Shown: positions 1 to 7,680 of the stretch, piece by piece
Position numbering within the stretch: the first letter of the stretch is position 1
How the letters are laid out: every line of letters begins with the position of its first letter
NCBI GenBank assembly: GCA_004028745.1
Contig: RAZP01000035.1
Location: 4,568 to 68,567, forward strand
Direction: 5' to 3'
Source: Prosthecochloris sp.
Lineage (GTDB): Bacteria; Bacteroidota; Chlorobiia; Chlorobiales; Chlorobiaceae
DNA length: 64,000 nt
Notes under the pieces: generated by a model
Database searches by the model: none
Told to the model about the DNA's origin: nothing
Seen by the model: the letters and a program-made list of their open reading frames with translations, nothing else
Translations under genes and position numbers: made by a program

Positions 1-170
1 CCACGGGTTTTTGCGGAGGGTTTACAACGTTCTCATCCTACATGTATGAAATCGCCTCATTGCTGAGGGACGGGGAAATGCTCTATGCCTCGCTCTATCT
101 TTTCGGAAGCATTGTCGGCGGTATTCTCTGTCTGTATCTCGGTATGCAGATCGCGAAAGTGTGGACATGA
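1..170 (+). CDS. crcB: CrcB/FluC fluoride channel, C-terminal part
   Basis: The window opens inside this gene; reading from base 3 gives 55 residues before TGA at 168-170. The fragment begins with TGFCGGFTTFSSYMYE, which matches the signature of CrcB/FluC small membrane proteins (GFCGGFTTFSTF followed by an acidic residue), and ends in a hydrophobic helix (LYLFGSIVGGILCLYLGMQ). These proteins form dual-topology dimers in the inner membrane and export fluoride. The next gene downstream on the same strand is a DUF190 protein, a common companion of crcB, which supports the call. The N-terminal half and any upstream fluoride riboswitch lie outside the window. Confidence 0.88.
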   Translation, partial: TGFCGGFTTFSSYMYEIASLLRDGEMLYASLYLFGSIVGGILCLYLGMQIAKVWT

Positions 171-448
171 AGTGTTGTTGAACTGGTGATTTGTTGATTC
201 GTTGAGCTGGAATAGCTGGCCGTTGCCGGAAACTAAAGAAAACTCGGCTTTTCGGGATGAATCACGGGCGAAGAGACTGTTTCGTAGGGGCAGGGGCCCT
301 CGTGCCTGCCCGCGGTGAGCGACGAATATAGCCGGGCAATCGGTATTGAGATGATATGATCGTTTAGGGAACAGGTGAAAGAAGATCATGATAACGAATC
401 ACGGTGCAGGGGTGAAAAATTTTTCGCCCGTTCCGAAGAGGCAAAAAG

Positions 449-841
449 GTGACCGGGGCAGGAAACCGAAGCAATGGAACGATCAATTGCGCAGCTATGG
501 AATTTGAAGCAAAACAACTGCTCCGTATGTACGTGGGTGAGCAGGCGAAACACCATCACCGCCCTTTCTACGAGGTGATCATTGCCGAGGCAAAAGCAGA
601 GGGGATTGCCGGTGCAACCGTGTTCAAAGGAGTTCTTTCCTACGGTATGAGCGGTACGGTGCACACGGCGAAAATTCTTGAGCTTTCACAAAGCCTTCCT
701 ATGATTATCGAAATCATGGATACTGAGGAGCGGATCGGTGACTTCTTGCCGGTTATCGAATCACTTGCACGGGAATCGGGGGCGCATGTGCATGTTACAC
801 TTGAAGAAGTGCGTTCAACTGTTATTCTTCCTGGGAAATAG
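449..841 (+). CDS. DUF190 family protein
   Basis: A 130-residue protein read from a GTG start at 449 that has a GAAGAGG Shine-Dalgarno-like sequence seven bases upstream. An in-frame ATG at 497 (MEFEAKQLLRMYVGE) gives 114 residues, closer to the usual family length, but has no ribosome site in front of it. Family features visible are LLRMYVGE near the start, the FYEVII and GIAGATVFKGVLSYG segments and the C-terminal SGAHVHVTLEEVR. DUF190 proteins resemble the PII ferredoxin-like fold and usually sit next to crcB, as here. Their function is not established; a role linked to fluoride handling is only inferred from neighbourhood. Confidence 0.85.
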   Translation: MTGAGNRSNGTINCAAMEFEAKQLLRMYVGEQAKHHHRPFYEVIIAEAKAEGIAGATVFKGVLSYGMSGTVHTAKILELSQSLPMIIEIMDTEERIGDFLPVIESLARESGAHVHVTLEEVRSTVILPGK

Positions 842-930
842 ACGGGTAAGAGTACATATGATCAGAGAGAGCAGAGAATTGCAATAGATGTTCAGGTTTC
901 AAAGGGATGTGGCTTCCCTTTCTCTTGAAG

Positions 931-1006
931 TCATGCCGCACGTGATGCGGCATCCATATGGACTTTCGCTAAAAGATGGATTCCCGTGTCAGGCACGGGA
1001 ATGACA
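931..1006. repeat. REP-like palindromic intergenic repeat
   Basis: Two consecutive short palindromes lie in the gap between the DUF190 gene and hemL: GCCGCA-CGTGA-TGCGGC at 935-951 and TCCCGTG-TCAG-CACGGGA at about 982-1000. The paired hairpins without an ORF look like an extragenic palindromic repeat. Only one copy of this type is clear in the window, so calling it a dispersed family is an inference. Confidence 0.45.
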
Positions 1007-1019
1007 GCCATATTACACG

Positions 1020-1046
1020 AGAGGTTGCCCTTTTGAGGCAGCCTCT
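1020..1046. terminator. Hairpin downstream of hemL
   Basis: Inverted repeat AGAGGTTGCC / GGCAGCCTCT with a seven-base loop and one internal mismatch, starting 24 bases past the hemL stop. On the minus strand it is not followed by a strong T run, so it is a weak candidate for the hemL transcript end. Confidence 0.35.
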
Positions 1047-1070
1047 CTTTGTTGTGCGCATGGCTGTTTA

Positions 1071-2366
1071 TCAGGCTTCCGCAGCTTGAAGAGCGGTATA
1101 GTTTGCCTTGATGGTTTTTTCCAGGTCTTCGTCGCTGTGCGCGGTACTGGTGAACATTGCCTCGAACTGCGAAGGGGCAAGATAGATGCCCTGGTCGAGC
1201 ATTGACTGGAAATACTTCGCATATTTCTTGACATCGGAGGCAACCGCGTCATCGTGGTTTTCAACCGGCTTGTCGGTAAAAAAGAGACAAGCCATCGATC
1301 CCACGCGGTTCTGGGTGTAGCTCAGACCGAGCTTGTTCATATTGTCCCGGAAGCCTTCCTCGAGGATTGCTGCTTTTCTTTCAAGCTCAGGATAGGGGTT
1401 GTCATCCTTAAGGACTTTCAGGGTTTCGAGGCCGGCGGTTATGGCAAGCGGGTTGCCGGAAAGGGTCCCTGCTTGGTAAACATCGCCGATAGGAGCAATT
1501 CGTTCCATAATTTCACGTTTTCCGCCGAATGCACCGACAGGAAGACCGCCGCCGATGATCTTGCCCATTGTGGTAAGGTCCGGGGTGATGCCATAGCGTT
1601 CCTGTGCGCCTCCGAGGGCAACGCGGAAGCCGCACATGACTTCATCAAAAATCAGGACGATGCCTTCCTGTGTGCAGAGGCTGCGGAGTGCCTGCAGAAA
1701 CTCTTTCTTTGCAGGAATGACGCCGGTGTTGCCTGCAACAGGCTCGATAATGACAGCAGCAACGTTGTCCTTGTTTTCATTGACCAATGCTTTGACCGAC
1801 TCGATATCGTTGTATTTTGCGTTCAAGGTATCATTGGCGGTGCCTTTCGTAACACCTGGGCTGTCAGGGGTGCCAAGTGTCAACGCGCCTGACCCTGCCT
1901 TGATAAGAAAACTGTCACCGTGTCCATGATAGCAGCCTTCAAATTTGATGATTTTGTCCCGGCCGGTGTAACCCCTTGCCAGGCGTACTGCGGACATTGT
2001 TGCTTCCGTTCCGCTGTTAACCATGCGGACCATCTCGATCGAAGGAACGATCCGGGTCAGAAGCTCTGCAATTTCAATCTCCAGCTCGATCGGAGTTCCG
2101 AAACTGGTACCGATGTTGGTCAGGGTATGCACGAGAGCGTCGGTGACTTTTGGGTGCATGCTGCCAAGAATGAAAGGACCCCATGAACCAACGTAGTCAA
2201 TGTAAGTGTTGCCGTCGACATCGGTCATATAGGCGCCTTTACCTTTTGCCATAAATACCGGTGTGCCGCCAACGGATTTGAAGGCGCGAACCGGTGAGTT
2301 TACTCCACCGGGAATAAACTGTTTTGCTTCCTCGAAGAGCTCTGCTGATCTGGTTAATTGAGGCAT
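1071..2366 (-). CDS. hemL: Glutamate-1-semialdehyde 2,1-aminomutase
   Basis: A 431-residue PLP enzyme that converts glutamate-1-semialdehyde to 5-aminolevulinate, the last step of the C5 route to tetrapyrroles; in a green sulfur bacterium it feeds bacteriochlorophyll, heme and cobamide synthesis in the cytoplasm. Visible features are the N-terminal [13 protein letters not shown], the cofactor-contacting [28 protein letters not shown] with the aspartate that holds the pyridine nitrogen, and the PLP lysine in [14 protein letters not shown] (Lys269). The start ATG at 2366 (MPQLTRS) is preferred to a TTG three codons upstream. The gene stands alone, with hairpins and repeats on its downstream side. 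Confidence 0.97.
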   Translation of the reverse strand: MPQLTRSAELFEEAKQFIPGGVNSPVRAFKSVGGTPVFMAKGKGAYMTDVDGNTYIDYVGSWGPFILGSMHPKVTDALVHTLTNIGTSFGTPIELEIEIAELLTRIVPSIEMVRMVNSGTEATMSAVRLARGYTGRDKIIKFEGCYHGHGDSFLIKAGSGALTLGTPDSPGVTKGTANDTLNAKYNDIESVKALVNENKDNVAAVIIEPVAGNTGVIPAKKEFLQALRSLCTQEGIVLIFDEVMCGFRVALGGAQERYGITPDLTTMGKIIGGGLPVGAFGGKREIMERIAPIGDVYQAGTLSGNPLAITAGLETLKVLKDDNPYPELERKAAILEEGFRDNMNKLGLSYTQNRVGSMACLFFTDKPVENHDDAVASDVKKYAKYFQSMLDQGIYLAPSQFEAMFTSTAHSDEDLEKTIKANYTALQAAEA

Positions 2367-2747
2367 ATTTACCAATCCGGTTAAAGATTACAAGAAAAAA
2401 TGATGTGTGATTAACAAACACTCAAGATAGAAATACTCATGAAGATATGAAACCCTGAAGGTCATGACAAAGGGATTTAGGCTGGATGTCCGGAATCCAG
2501 AAGTCAGGAGCCAGAAGCTGACCCAGTTTTCGATGGGTAGGCGAAGCAGAGCATGGCTTTCGGTACCGATTCTGATTGAGAACACCGAAAGAAGAAAAAT
2601 CGAAAGTTGGGGTCGCTATCGGGATCGAATGTATTTCTTTGCGCAAACCGAAGGCGCATATAGCTTAATGACTGTCAACTATTACAGGACTGGATTTGGC
2701 AGAGAATACGAAATGGGAGTGAGAGATTTTTTTGATGTTGGGAGGGC
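2367..2747. other. Intergenic region, no gene seen
   Basis: This 380-base gap between hemL and recO has short ORFs on both strands, but none resembles a protein family or has a convincing ribosome site. It should hold the hemL promoter (minus strand) near 2370-2450. No hairpin or clear repeat was found. Confidence 0.5.
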
Positions 2748-3554
2748 TCAGCCGTTGTGGGACTGTTCCGGGTTGGAGAGGAGCTGCGAAATGATTTTCC
2801 TGTTTTTTGTCGGGGGTTGATGTTCGCTGTGCATCGAGCAATAATTCTGAAGTATGTCACAGAGCTGCCGGCTCTCGTCAGGGGGGATATCGATATCGTC
2901 GATCAAGCCGATATCAAGATTGGCAAGTGTTCTCAGGAGCAGGTACACGGGAATGGGTAAAAGCTGCCCGGAAAATTTCGGCGAAGTGGTTGCCCGGTCC
3001 AGTGCAACGCCTCCGGGATCATAGATCAGGTGCAATTTGCCGACGGATGCTTCCTGAAGCATCGTCATAATGGGTTTGCCGGTAACAACGCAGTGGTCAA
3101 TGGAGGGCTCAAAACCCATGTCCGAAATAAGCCGGAGCAGAAACCAGGCAACTGCTGCATCAATGTTCCGGCAGGGACGGCATAATGTTTCAAGCGTCAG
3201 GGAAAGAACATCAAAAAGGCGGACATTTTTTTCCTCGTTTCCCGTTGAGTTCTTTACCATCTCTATAAGACGATAGACAGCACTGAACCGTTCGATGCTC
3301 GGCTCGGCTGTCATCGGGCTCCGGATAATGCGGGCTTCACTGACAAGCTGTATGTCCCGGTTGCTTCTGTTGTAAAGAACCACCTCCAGCAGGTTTCCCG
3401 TGCTGAAAAGGCCTGAAAGCCTGCTTTTTGGATTTCTTCCCCCCTTGAGAATAACAGATATCCGGCCGAAATCCCGGGTATAAAGGGAGCATATTTTGGA
3501 CTGGTCCCTGAACTTTATCTCTTTCAGGACAACACTCCGGGTTTTCGTAAGCAC
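2748..3554 (-). CDS. recO: DNA repair protein RecO
   Basis: A 268-residue protein of the RecO family, which loads RecA on SSB-coated DNA with RecF/RecR and anneals strands in recombinational repair. The N-terminal OB-fold region is recognisable: TRSVVLKEIKFRDQSKICSLYTRDFGRISVILKGGRNPKSR, with the family motif around YT..FG. A helical middle (LIEMVKN, LFDVLSLTLETL) and an AWFLLRLISDMGFEPSIDHC segment follow. That segment matches the C-terminal RecO domain, but the four zinc-binding Cys of some family members are mostly absent (one C in DHC). Translation begins at GTG 3554. The gene is divergent from the zinc-ribbon gene at 3689. Confidence 0.9.
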   Translation of the reverse strand: MLTKTRSVVLKEIKFRDQSKICSLYTRDFGRISVILKGGRNPKSRLSGLFSTGNLLEVVLYNRSNRDIQLVSEARIIRSPMTAEPSIERFSAVYRLIEMVKNSTGNEEKNVRLFDVLSLTLETLCRPCRNIDAAVAWFLLRLISDMGFEPSIDHCVVTGKPIMTMLQEASVGKLHLIYDPGGVALDRATTSPKFSGQLLPIPVYLLLRTLANLDIGLIDDIDIPPDESRQLCDILQNYCSMHSEHQPPTKNRKIISQLLSNPEQSHNG

Positions 3555-3688
3555 GGTGCGGGATTTTTTTATTTTGGAAAATAATTATATATATCCCGGC
3601 TTGGTTTCATCAGGCCGGGATACGCAAGTTTGCCAACAGAAATACATACAATAATAATAGACAGAAATAGATTAAGGAGGAAACTTCG

Positions 3689-3934
3689 ATGCCAACCTAC
3701 CAGTATCGTTGTAAGCAATGTGGATGTGAGAAGGAAGTTTTTCAGCGTATGACCGACGATGCATTAACAACATGCCCGGAGTGCAGCGCCGAAGAGTTCG
3801 AACGCGTTATCAGTGCCGAAGGCGGATTCCTGCTTAAAGGGGCCGGGTTTTATAAAACCGATTACAACAAACAGAGCTGCGAAAGCGCTTCTTCAGGATC
3901 ATGTCCGACAGGCACCTGCCCTCTTGCCAAATAA
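3689..3934 (+). CDS. FmdB-type zinc ribbon protein
   Basis: An 81-residue protein starting [19 protein letters not shown] with a second CPEC pair, so two CxxC knuckles form a small zinc ribbon (PF09723, FmdB/CxxC_CxxC_SSSS family). The C-terminal tail is Ser/Gly/Cys-rich ([19 protein letters not shown]), as often seen in this family. FmdB was proposed to regulate formamidase, but for most members the role is unknown. The ribosome site AAGGAGG lies at 3675-3681, seven bases before ATG, among the strongest in the window, which suggests good expression. A clear terminator follows within 30 bases, so the gene is monocistronic. Confidence 0.9.
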   Translation: MPTYQYRCKQCGCEKEVFQRMTDDALTTCPECSAEEFERVISAEGGFLLKGAGFYKTDYNKQSCESASSGSCPTGTCPLAK

Positions 3935-3959
3935 GCTTCAAGTTTCATATATCGAATAC

Positions 3960-3988
3960 AAAAGCCTCCTCTTATGAGGGGGCTTTTT
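3960..3988 (+). terminator. Rho-independent terminator after the zinc ribbon gene
   Basis: AAAGCCTCCT, loop CTTATG, then AGGGGGCTTTTT: a GC-rich stem followed by a T run, 25 bases after the stop codon of the FmdB-type gene. Confidence 0.85.
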
Positions 3989-3989
3989 C

Positions 3990-4249
3990 GATACTCTTTT
4001 ACCGATTACGATTACCGTGTCACTGGTATAGTGGAGTGACGCGTAACAGTGAGAAGTTGGCTCTACGGTTCAGTCCTCATTTGCAGGCTGCCAACTGATT
4101 TTTGCTATTCAGCTATCCGGCATCCATGCTTCAACCTTGCTTCTTGCTTTCTCCACTGTACGGGCGAAAGATTTTTCGCCCCTACTTGCTATACCGTAAA
4201 CACCTTAATTTCAGGGTACGGTCAACGAATCAACAGTTCAATGACTCTT
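3990..4249. other. Intergenic region with a dispersed palindromic repeat
   Basis: No gene seen. At 4158-4196 there is a repeat built on the palindrome GGGCGAAAGATTTTTCGCCC followed by CTACTTGCTATACCG. Nearly the same block occurs at 55228-55269, and the palindrome core recurs at about 411-433. Confidence 0.55.
4158..4196 (+). repeat. GGGCGAAA-palindrome dispersed repeat, copy A
   Basis: About 40 bases with the palindrome GGGCGAAAgATTTTTCGCCC and a flanking CTACTTGCTATACCG. Copy B at 55228-55269 matches along its length with a few differences. Both copies sit in non-coding gaps beside minus-strand gene ends. Confidence 0.65.
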
Positions 4250-5173
4250 TCAGAACTCCGGTTTTTCACCGTAGCGCAGTCTGAAACCGGGAAGGTTGAT
4301 TTTAGCGCTGCCCCGCAGTTTGTTCGGGTACTGTTTGCCTTCAACATTGCCGCTCACAGCTATACGGTTGAGCTTGCCTTCCGCGAACGACATGATGATC
4401 GTGTTACCGCTTGAATAATTGACCCCCGAGGGAGATGAGGCGTCGTCGTATCCGTGATAAAGGCTTCTTGCCTGTGAATCGACTATGATGCCGGTTACCT
4501 TTTCCTGTTCGTTCAGTGTAATAAACATGGTTTTGCCGCTCAGTTGGTTGTAGAGCGGCTTTGTCAGATCAAGGGTATCTCTTGCGGCAAAAAAAGCGTT
4601 TCCACTGACCGTGATCGATTCGACGTTCTTGTTGCCGTTCATTTCTTTGAGCTGCACCATGATGGTGTCCCCGCTGAGCTGCCGTTCCCCCTGCCACGCG
4701 ATTGCGTCCTTATATATTTTGACCTGATTTTCAGGGTTGTTAACGAGAGCCCTTTTAGACTTTGTTATTAAGTTGTTTTCAAGCCGCCGCCCCCGAACAT
4801 TGTTCTCCAGTTCCGCGATTCCGGTATCAGGATAGTAGAGCGCATCGTCGCAATATATTTCGAGCTTACGGTCGGTCATGAAAATGTTTCCCCGCAACTG
4901 AACGATACCGCTTTCGAGAAACTCGGTGGCCTTGTCGCAGCTAAGCAGCATGTTCTCATGGGTAAAAACGACATTGCCGGACACGGAGCGTACCGGCTCG
5001 ATCCTGCCAGCCGGGGAACGTTCCTCTCCACCCTGCAGTCTGTCGGCCTGCCGCAAAATAATTTTCTTTTTTTCCGCACGGGCAGTATTATGATTCAGCT
5101 TTACGATAATATCACTTGCCTGAAAGAGCAGCAGGCAGAGGATTGTGTGTGCAAGTTTTATGATTCCCTTCAT
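4250..5173 (-). CDS. OstA/LptA-like exported protein
   Basis: A 307-residue protein from ATG 5173. The N-terminus (MKGIIKLAHTILCLLLFQA) is a signal peptide. The body has repeated beta-strand units of the OstA/LptA/LptD N-terminal type (VRSVSGNVVFTHENMLLSCDKATEFLESGIVQLRGNIFMTDRKLEIYCDDALYYPDTG), in which 'G.V.....' and 'C..A.....' strands alternate. Members bind lipopolysaccharide in the periplasm or form part of the transport bridge. The 4-bp target duplication of the MITE at 5176-5318 overlaps the start codon, so the 5' leader is supplied by the element. Its outward end contains AGAGGT seven bases from ATG and could be the ribosome site. The reading frame stays open through the MITE to an ATG at 5320, so a longer fusion protein is possible in principle. 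Confidence 0.8.
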   Translation of the reverse strand: MKGIIKLAHTILCLLLFQASDIIVKLNHNTARAEKKKIILRQADRLQGGEERSPAGRIEPVRSVSGNVVFTHENMLLSCDKATEFLESGIVQLRGNIFMTDRKLEIYCDDALYYPDTGIAELENNVRGRRLENNLITKSKRALVNNPENQVKIYKDAIAWQGERQLSGDTIMVQLKEMNGNKNVESITVSGNAFFAARDTLDLTKPLYNQLSGKTMFITLNEQEKVTGIIVDSQARSLYHGYDDASSPSGVNYSSGNTIIMSFAEGKLNRIAVSGNVEGKQYPNKLRGSAKINLPGFRLRYGEKPEF

Positions 5174-5175
5174 TA

Positions 5176-5318
5176 GGGTACCTCTATTAATTGTCGTGAG
5201 CGCCTTGAGTACAAGGCGGACGGAGCGCAGAAACCGGAGTGTACATGCGAGTACATGAGGATTTCGAGTACCGCCCAACGAAGTAATCATGGCGCGCAAC
5301 AAATTAATAGAGGTGCCC
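5176..5318. repeat. MITE-like element, copy 1 (143 bp)
   Basis: Imperfect terminal inverted repeats: left GGGTACCTCTATTAATTGT, right its complement (ACAAATTAATAGAGGTGCCC). The element is flanked by exact 4-bp direct repeats ATTA (5172-5175 and 5319-5322). The interior shares GAGCGCAGAAACCGGAGTGT and the following GAGTACATGAGGATTTCGAG with the copies at 25200 and (reversed) 39880. It contains no gene of its own. Confidence 0.88.
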
Positions 5319-5372
5319 ATTATTTACAGGGATTGATTAACATGTTTGAACAATGTAAAAAGGAATTGCCTC

Positions 5373-6473
5373 GTGAAAAAGATTCTTTTAGTCGCCGGTG
5401 ACCGTCGTGGTTTGTTGAAAGTGCTTCCGTTGCACAAGGCCCTGCAGGAGCATAAAGCGTATGAAGCTGCATTAGCCGCTGGTTTGCCTCTGCCCCAGGG
5501 GCAAGGTTCCGGTGAAGATCTTCCCGGTCTTTTCGGGATTTCCGACAAAATCTTTTCAATTGAGGCTGAAGGGATGACGCCCGCTGGCCAAACCGCCTCG
5601 GCAATGAAAGCACTCGAAAAGTTGATTGTCGAGGAAAATCCCGACTTTGCCATTATTGGCGGCGATGGTGATGTGTCGCTTTCCGCTGCACTTGCTGCCG
5701 TGAAGCTCAGCCTTCCGGTTGCCTGTATCGGAGCAGGTATGCGGGATTACAACCGCAGGTCACCGGCGGAAATCAACAGGAAACTTATCGACGCTGTTGC
5801 CGATATCCTTTTTGTCAGCGAGCATAGCGGTGAGTACAATCTCATCAATGAGGGATACGATGAAGAGCGGATTTTTTTCGTCGGTGAAATGGCGATCGAC
5901 AGTCTTGCCGGTGTTATAAGCATGGTTAACAGCTCAACGGTTACCGGTGACCTCGGTGTCGAAGTGAAAAAGTATGTACTTGTACTGCTCGAGCGTGCTG
6001 CTGCGCTTGATGATATTGACGTTTTGAAGAAAATGGAACGAGTGGTAAAAGCTATTGCCGAAACACATCCGGTTCTGATGCTCGTCGATCCCGATGTTGG
6101 AACCATTCTTGAAGAGCATAAGATGGAACCGGTATTTACCGCGGTATCAGGTGTTCAGGTCAGGCAGTTTCCCGGATATGTCGAACTGCTGCGACTTGTC
6201 AAGGATGCCTTGTTCGTTTTGACTGATTCTTCATCCGCCCAGGCAGAATCGACCGTCATGAAAGTGCCGTGCCTTACGATGCTTGATGACACCCCCAGTC
6301 CCGCAACCATAGAAATCGGCACCAACGTTCTTGTAGGAGACCGGGAAGAGGATATTCTGCAGGGCATCGGCGAAGCTGTCGAAAGGAAAATAGGCCATCG
6401 GGCCAAAATCCCTGAAAAATGGGACGGAGCTGTAACCCAGCGTATTGTAGATGTGTTGGACAAGGTGCTGTAA
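5373..6473 (+). CDS. WecB-fold protein with altered catalytic motifs
   Basis: About 366 residues, read from GTG 5373, which follows AAGGA by eight bases; a TTG at 5346 is also in frame. The protein lines up with non-hydrolysing UDP-GlcNAc 2-epimerase (WecB) from end to end: a Rossmann start (KKILLVAGDRRG in place of GTRPE), IIGGDGDVSLSAALAAVKL for the HGDTTT segment, CIGAGMRDYNRRSPAEINRKLID for HVEAGLRT..PEE.NR, VGEMAIDSL for GNT.IDAL, and LTDSSSAQAE for LTDSGGIQEE. Known catalytic positions differ: the Glu of HVEAGLR is Gly, and SGG and TERPE are SSS and TPSPA. It may therefore be a diverged epimerase, another GT-B enzyme or a binding protein. It lies divergent from the OstA-like gene, across the MITE. 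Confidence 0.72.
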   Translation: MKKILLVAGDRRGLLKVLPLHKALQEHKAYEAALAAGLPLPQGQGSGEDLPGLFGISDKIFSIEAEGMTPAGQTASAMKALEKLIVEENPDFAIIGGDGDVSLSAALAAVKLSLPVACIGAGMRDYNRRSPAEINRKLIDAVADILFVSEHSGEYNLINEGYDEERIFFVGEMAIDSLAGVISMVNSSTVTGDLGVEVKKYVLVLLERAAALDDIDVLKKMERVVKAIAETHPVLMLVDPDVGTILEEHKMEPVFTAVSGVQVRQFPGYVELLRLVKDALFVLTDSSSAQAESTVMKVPCLTMLDDTPSPATIEIGTNVLVGDREEDILQGIGEAVERKIGHRAKIPEKWDGAVTQRIVDVLDKVL

Positions 6474-6754
6474 GAGCTTGTTTGCTTAATAGCCAGATGG
6501 CTTGATGGCAAGCTCCCAGATTCCCTCATAATCAGTAAAGGAACGTTGAAATGCGACGATTCTCAGTACTTTCGGTTTTTCTGTTAGGTCTGTAATTCCG
6601 GTACAAATCCTCTGGTGTCTGAGGAAAATAGCCAAACATTTATTGATCAATTGTCATATGCACCTGTATGCTCAATCCGGTCAAATAAGCAGCCCTGAGG
6701 GGACACAGTCCGGTGGGGTCATTGTGCATTAGTCCAAAAGAAAAGGAGAAAATA

Positions 6755-7675
6755 TTGGCAATTCCAACATCGCGAGCAAACATCGCAGCTGAAATCAGTA
6801 TTGATAAGGAAAAATGTACAGGATGCGGGCTTTGCGTATCTGTTTGCAAGGATTTCAGCATAGAAATAAAAGATGGAGCGGTCGAGGTGAGTGATCATCC
6901 GTTGTTTGGATGTATAGGCTGCGGGCACTGCATGGCGGTTTGTCCGTCAGGTGCGATAGAGGTACTTGGGCGCACACTGTCACCCGAAAATTTATTCGAC
7001 TTACCCGATAAGGAAAAGGCGGCAACATACGAGCAGCTGCACGTTCTTTTTCAGCGGAGGAGAAGCATAAGAGAGTTCAAGGAGACACCTGTTGATGATA
7101 ACCTGATTAAAAAAATACTGGATGCAGCCCAGACAGCCCCGATGGGGCTACCACCATCTGATGTGAATGTTTTGGTCTTGAATTCCAGGGATAAGGTAAG
7201 AGCTTTCGCAGAGGATTTTTGTTCTTATTTGGAAGGCATGAAATGGATGGTATCCGGATGGTTTTTGTTTTTGATGCGCCTTTTCTGGGGCAAGGAAAAC
7301 CATGAAATGTTCAGAAATTTTATTAAGCCTCTGCTTCATGCTTATACGGAAAATATGCGAAAGGGGGTCAATCTGGTGAGCTATGATGCTCCGTTGGCAA
7401 TGTATTTTTATGGGTCACCGTATACGGACCCTGCCGATCCGGTTATTGCTGCGACCTATGCCATGACTGCTGCTGAAGCACTGGGATTGGGTACCTGTAT
7501 GATTGGCGGAGTGCATCCGTTCATTCAAAACGGAAGAAAAGCAAAGGAGTTCAGAGAAAAACAGGGAATCAGGTTTGCAAGCCGGGAGGGTTTGTTTGTG
7601 ATATTCGGATATCCAAAAGTAAAATATACCAAAGGAATACGCAGGACTTTTGCATCAATAGAGGTACAGAGGTGA
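6755..7675 (+). CDS. Ferredoxin-nitroreductase fusion oxidoreductase
   Basis: A 306-residue protein. Residues 10-75 hold two 4Fe-4S motifs (CTGCGLCVSVCK and CIGCGHCMAVCPSGAIEV). Residues 90-300 form a nitroreductase-family FMN domain (RRRSIREFKETPVDDNLIKKILDAAQTAPMG, then AAEALGLGTCMIGG and the C-terminal FGYPKVKY). Such fusions pass ferredoxin-level electrons to FMN; substrates are mostly unknown. The start chosen is TTG 6755 because AAGGAG lies six bases ahead of it; a GTG at 6713 is open but has no site. The gene is followed after five bases by the convergent FadL-type gene. Confidence 0.87.
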   Translation: MAIPTSRANIAAEISIDKEKCTGCGLCVSVCKDFSIEIKDGAVEVSDHPLFGCIGCGHCMAVCPSGAIEVLGRTLSPENLFDLPDKEKAATYEQLHVLFQRRRSIREFKETPVDDNLIKKILDAAQTAPMGLPPSDVNVLVLNSRDKVRAFAEDFCSYLEGMKWMVSGWFLFLMRLFWGKENHEMFRNFIKPLLHAYTENMRKGVNLVSYDAPLAMYFYGSPYTDPADPVIAATYAMTAAEALGLGTCMIGGVHPFIQNGRKAKEFREKQGIRFASREGLFVIFGYPKVKYTKGIRRTFASIEVQR

Positions 7676-7680
7676 CCGTT

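Noticed and set aside
1254..1892. 212-codon plus-strand ORF opposite hemL
   Set aside because: It is the antisense shadow of hemL, which has clear family motifs.
2464..2820. 118-codon ORF between hemL and recO
   Set aside because: Composition is not protein-like, it overlaps the recO end, and no family resemblance was seen.
5373..6473. Lipid-A-disaccharide synthase (LpxB)
   Set aside because: The OstA-like neighbour suggested LpxB, but the motif order (GDG.., AGMR, PAEINR, LTDSSSAQAE) follows the WecB epimerase fold.
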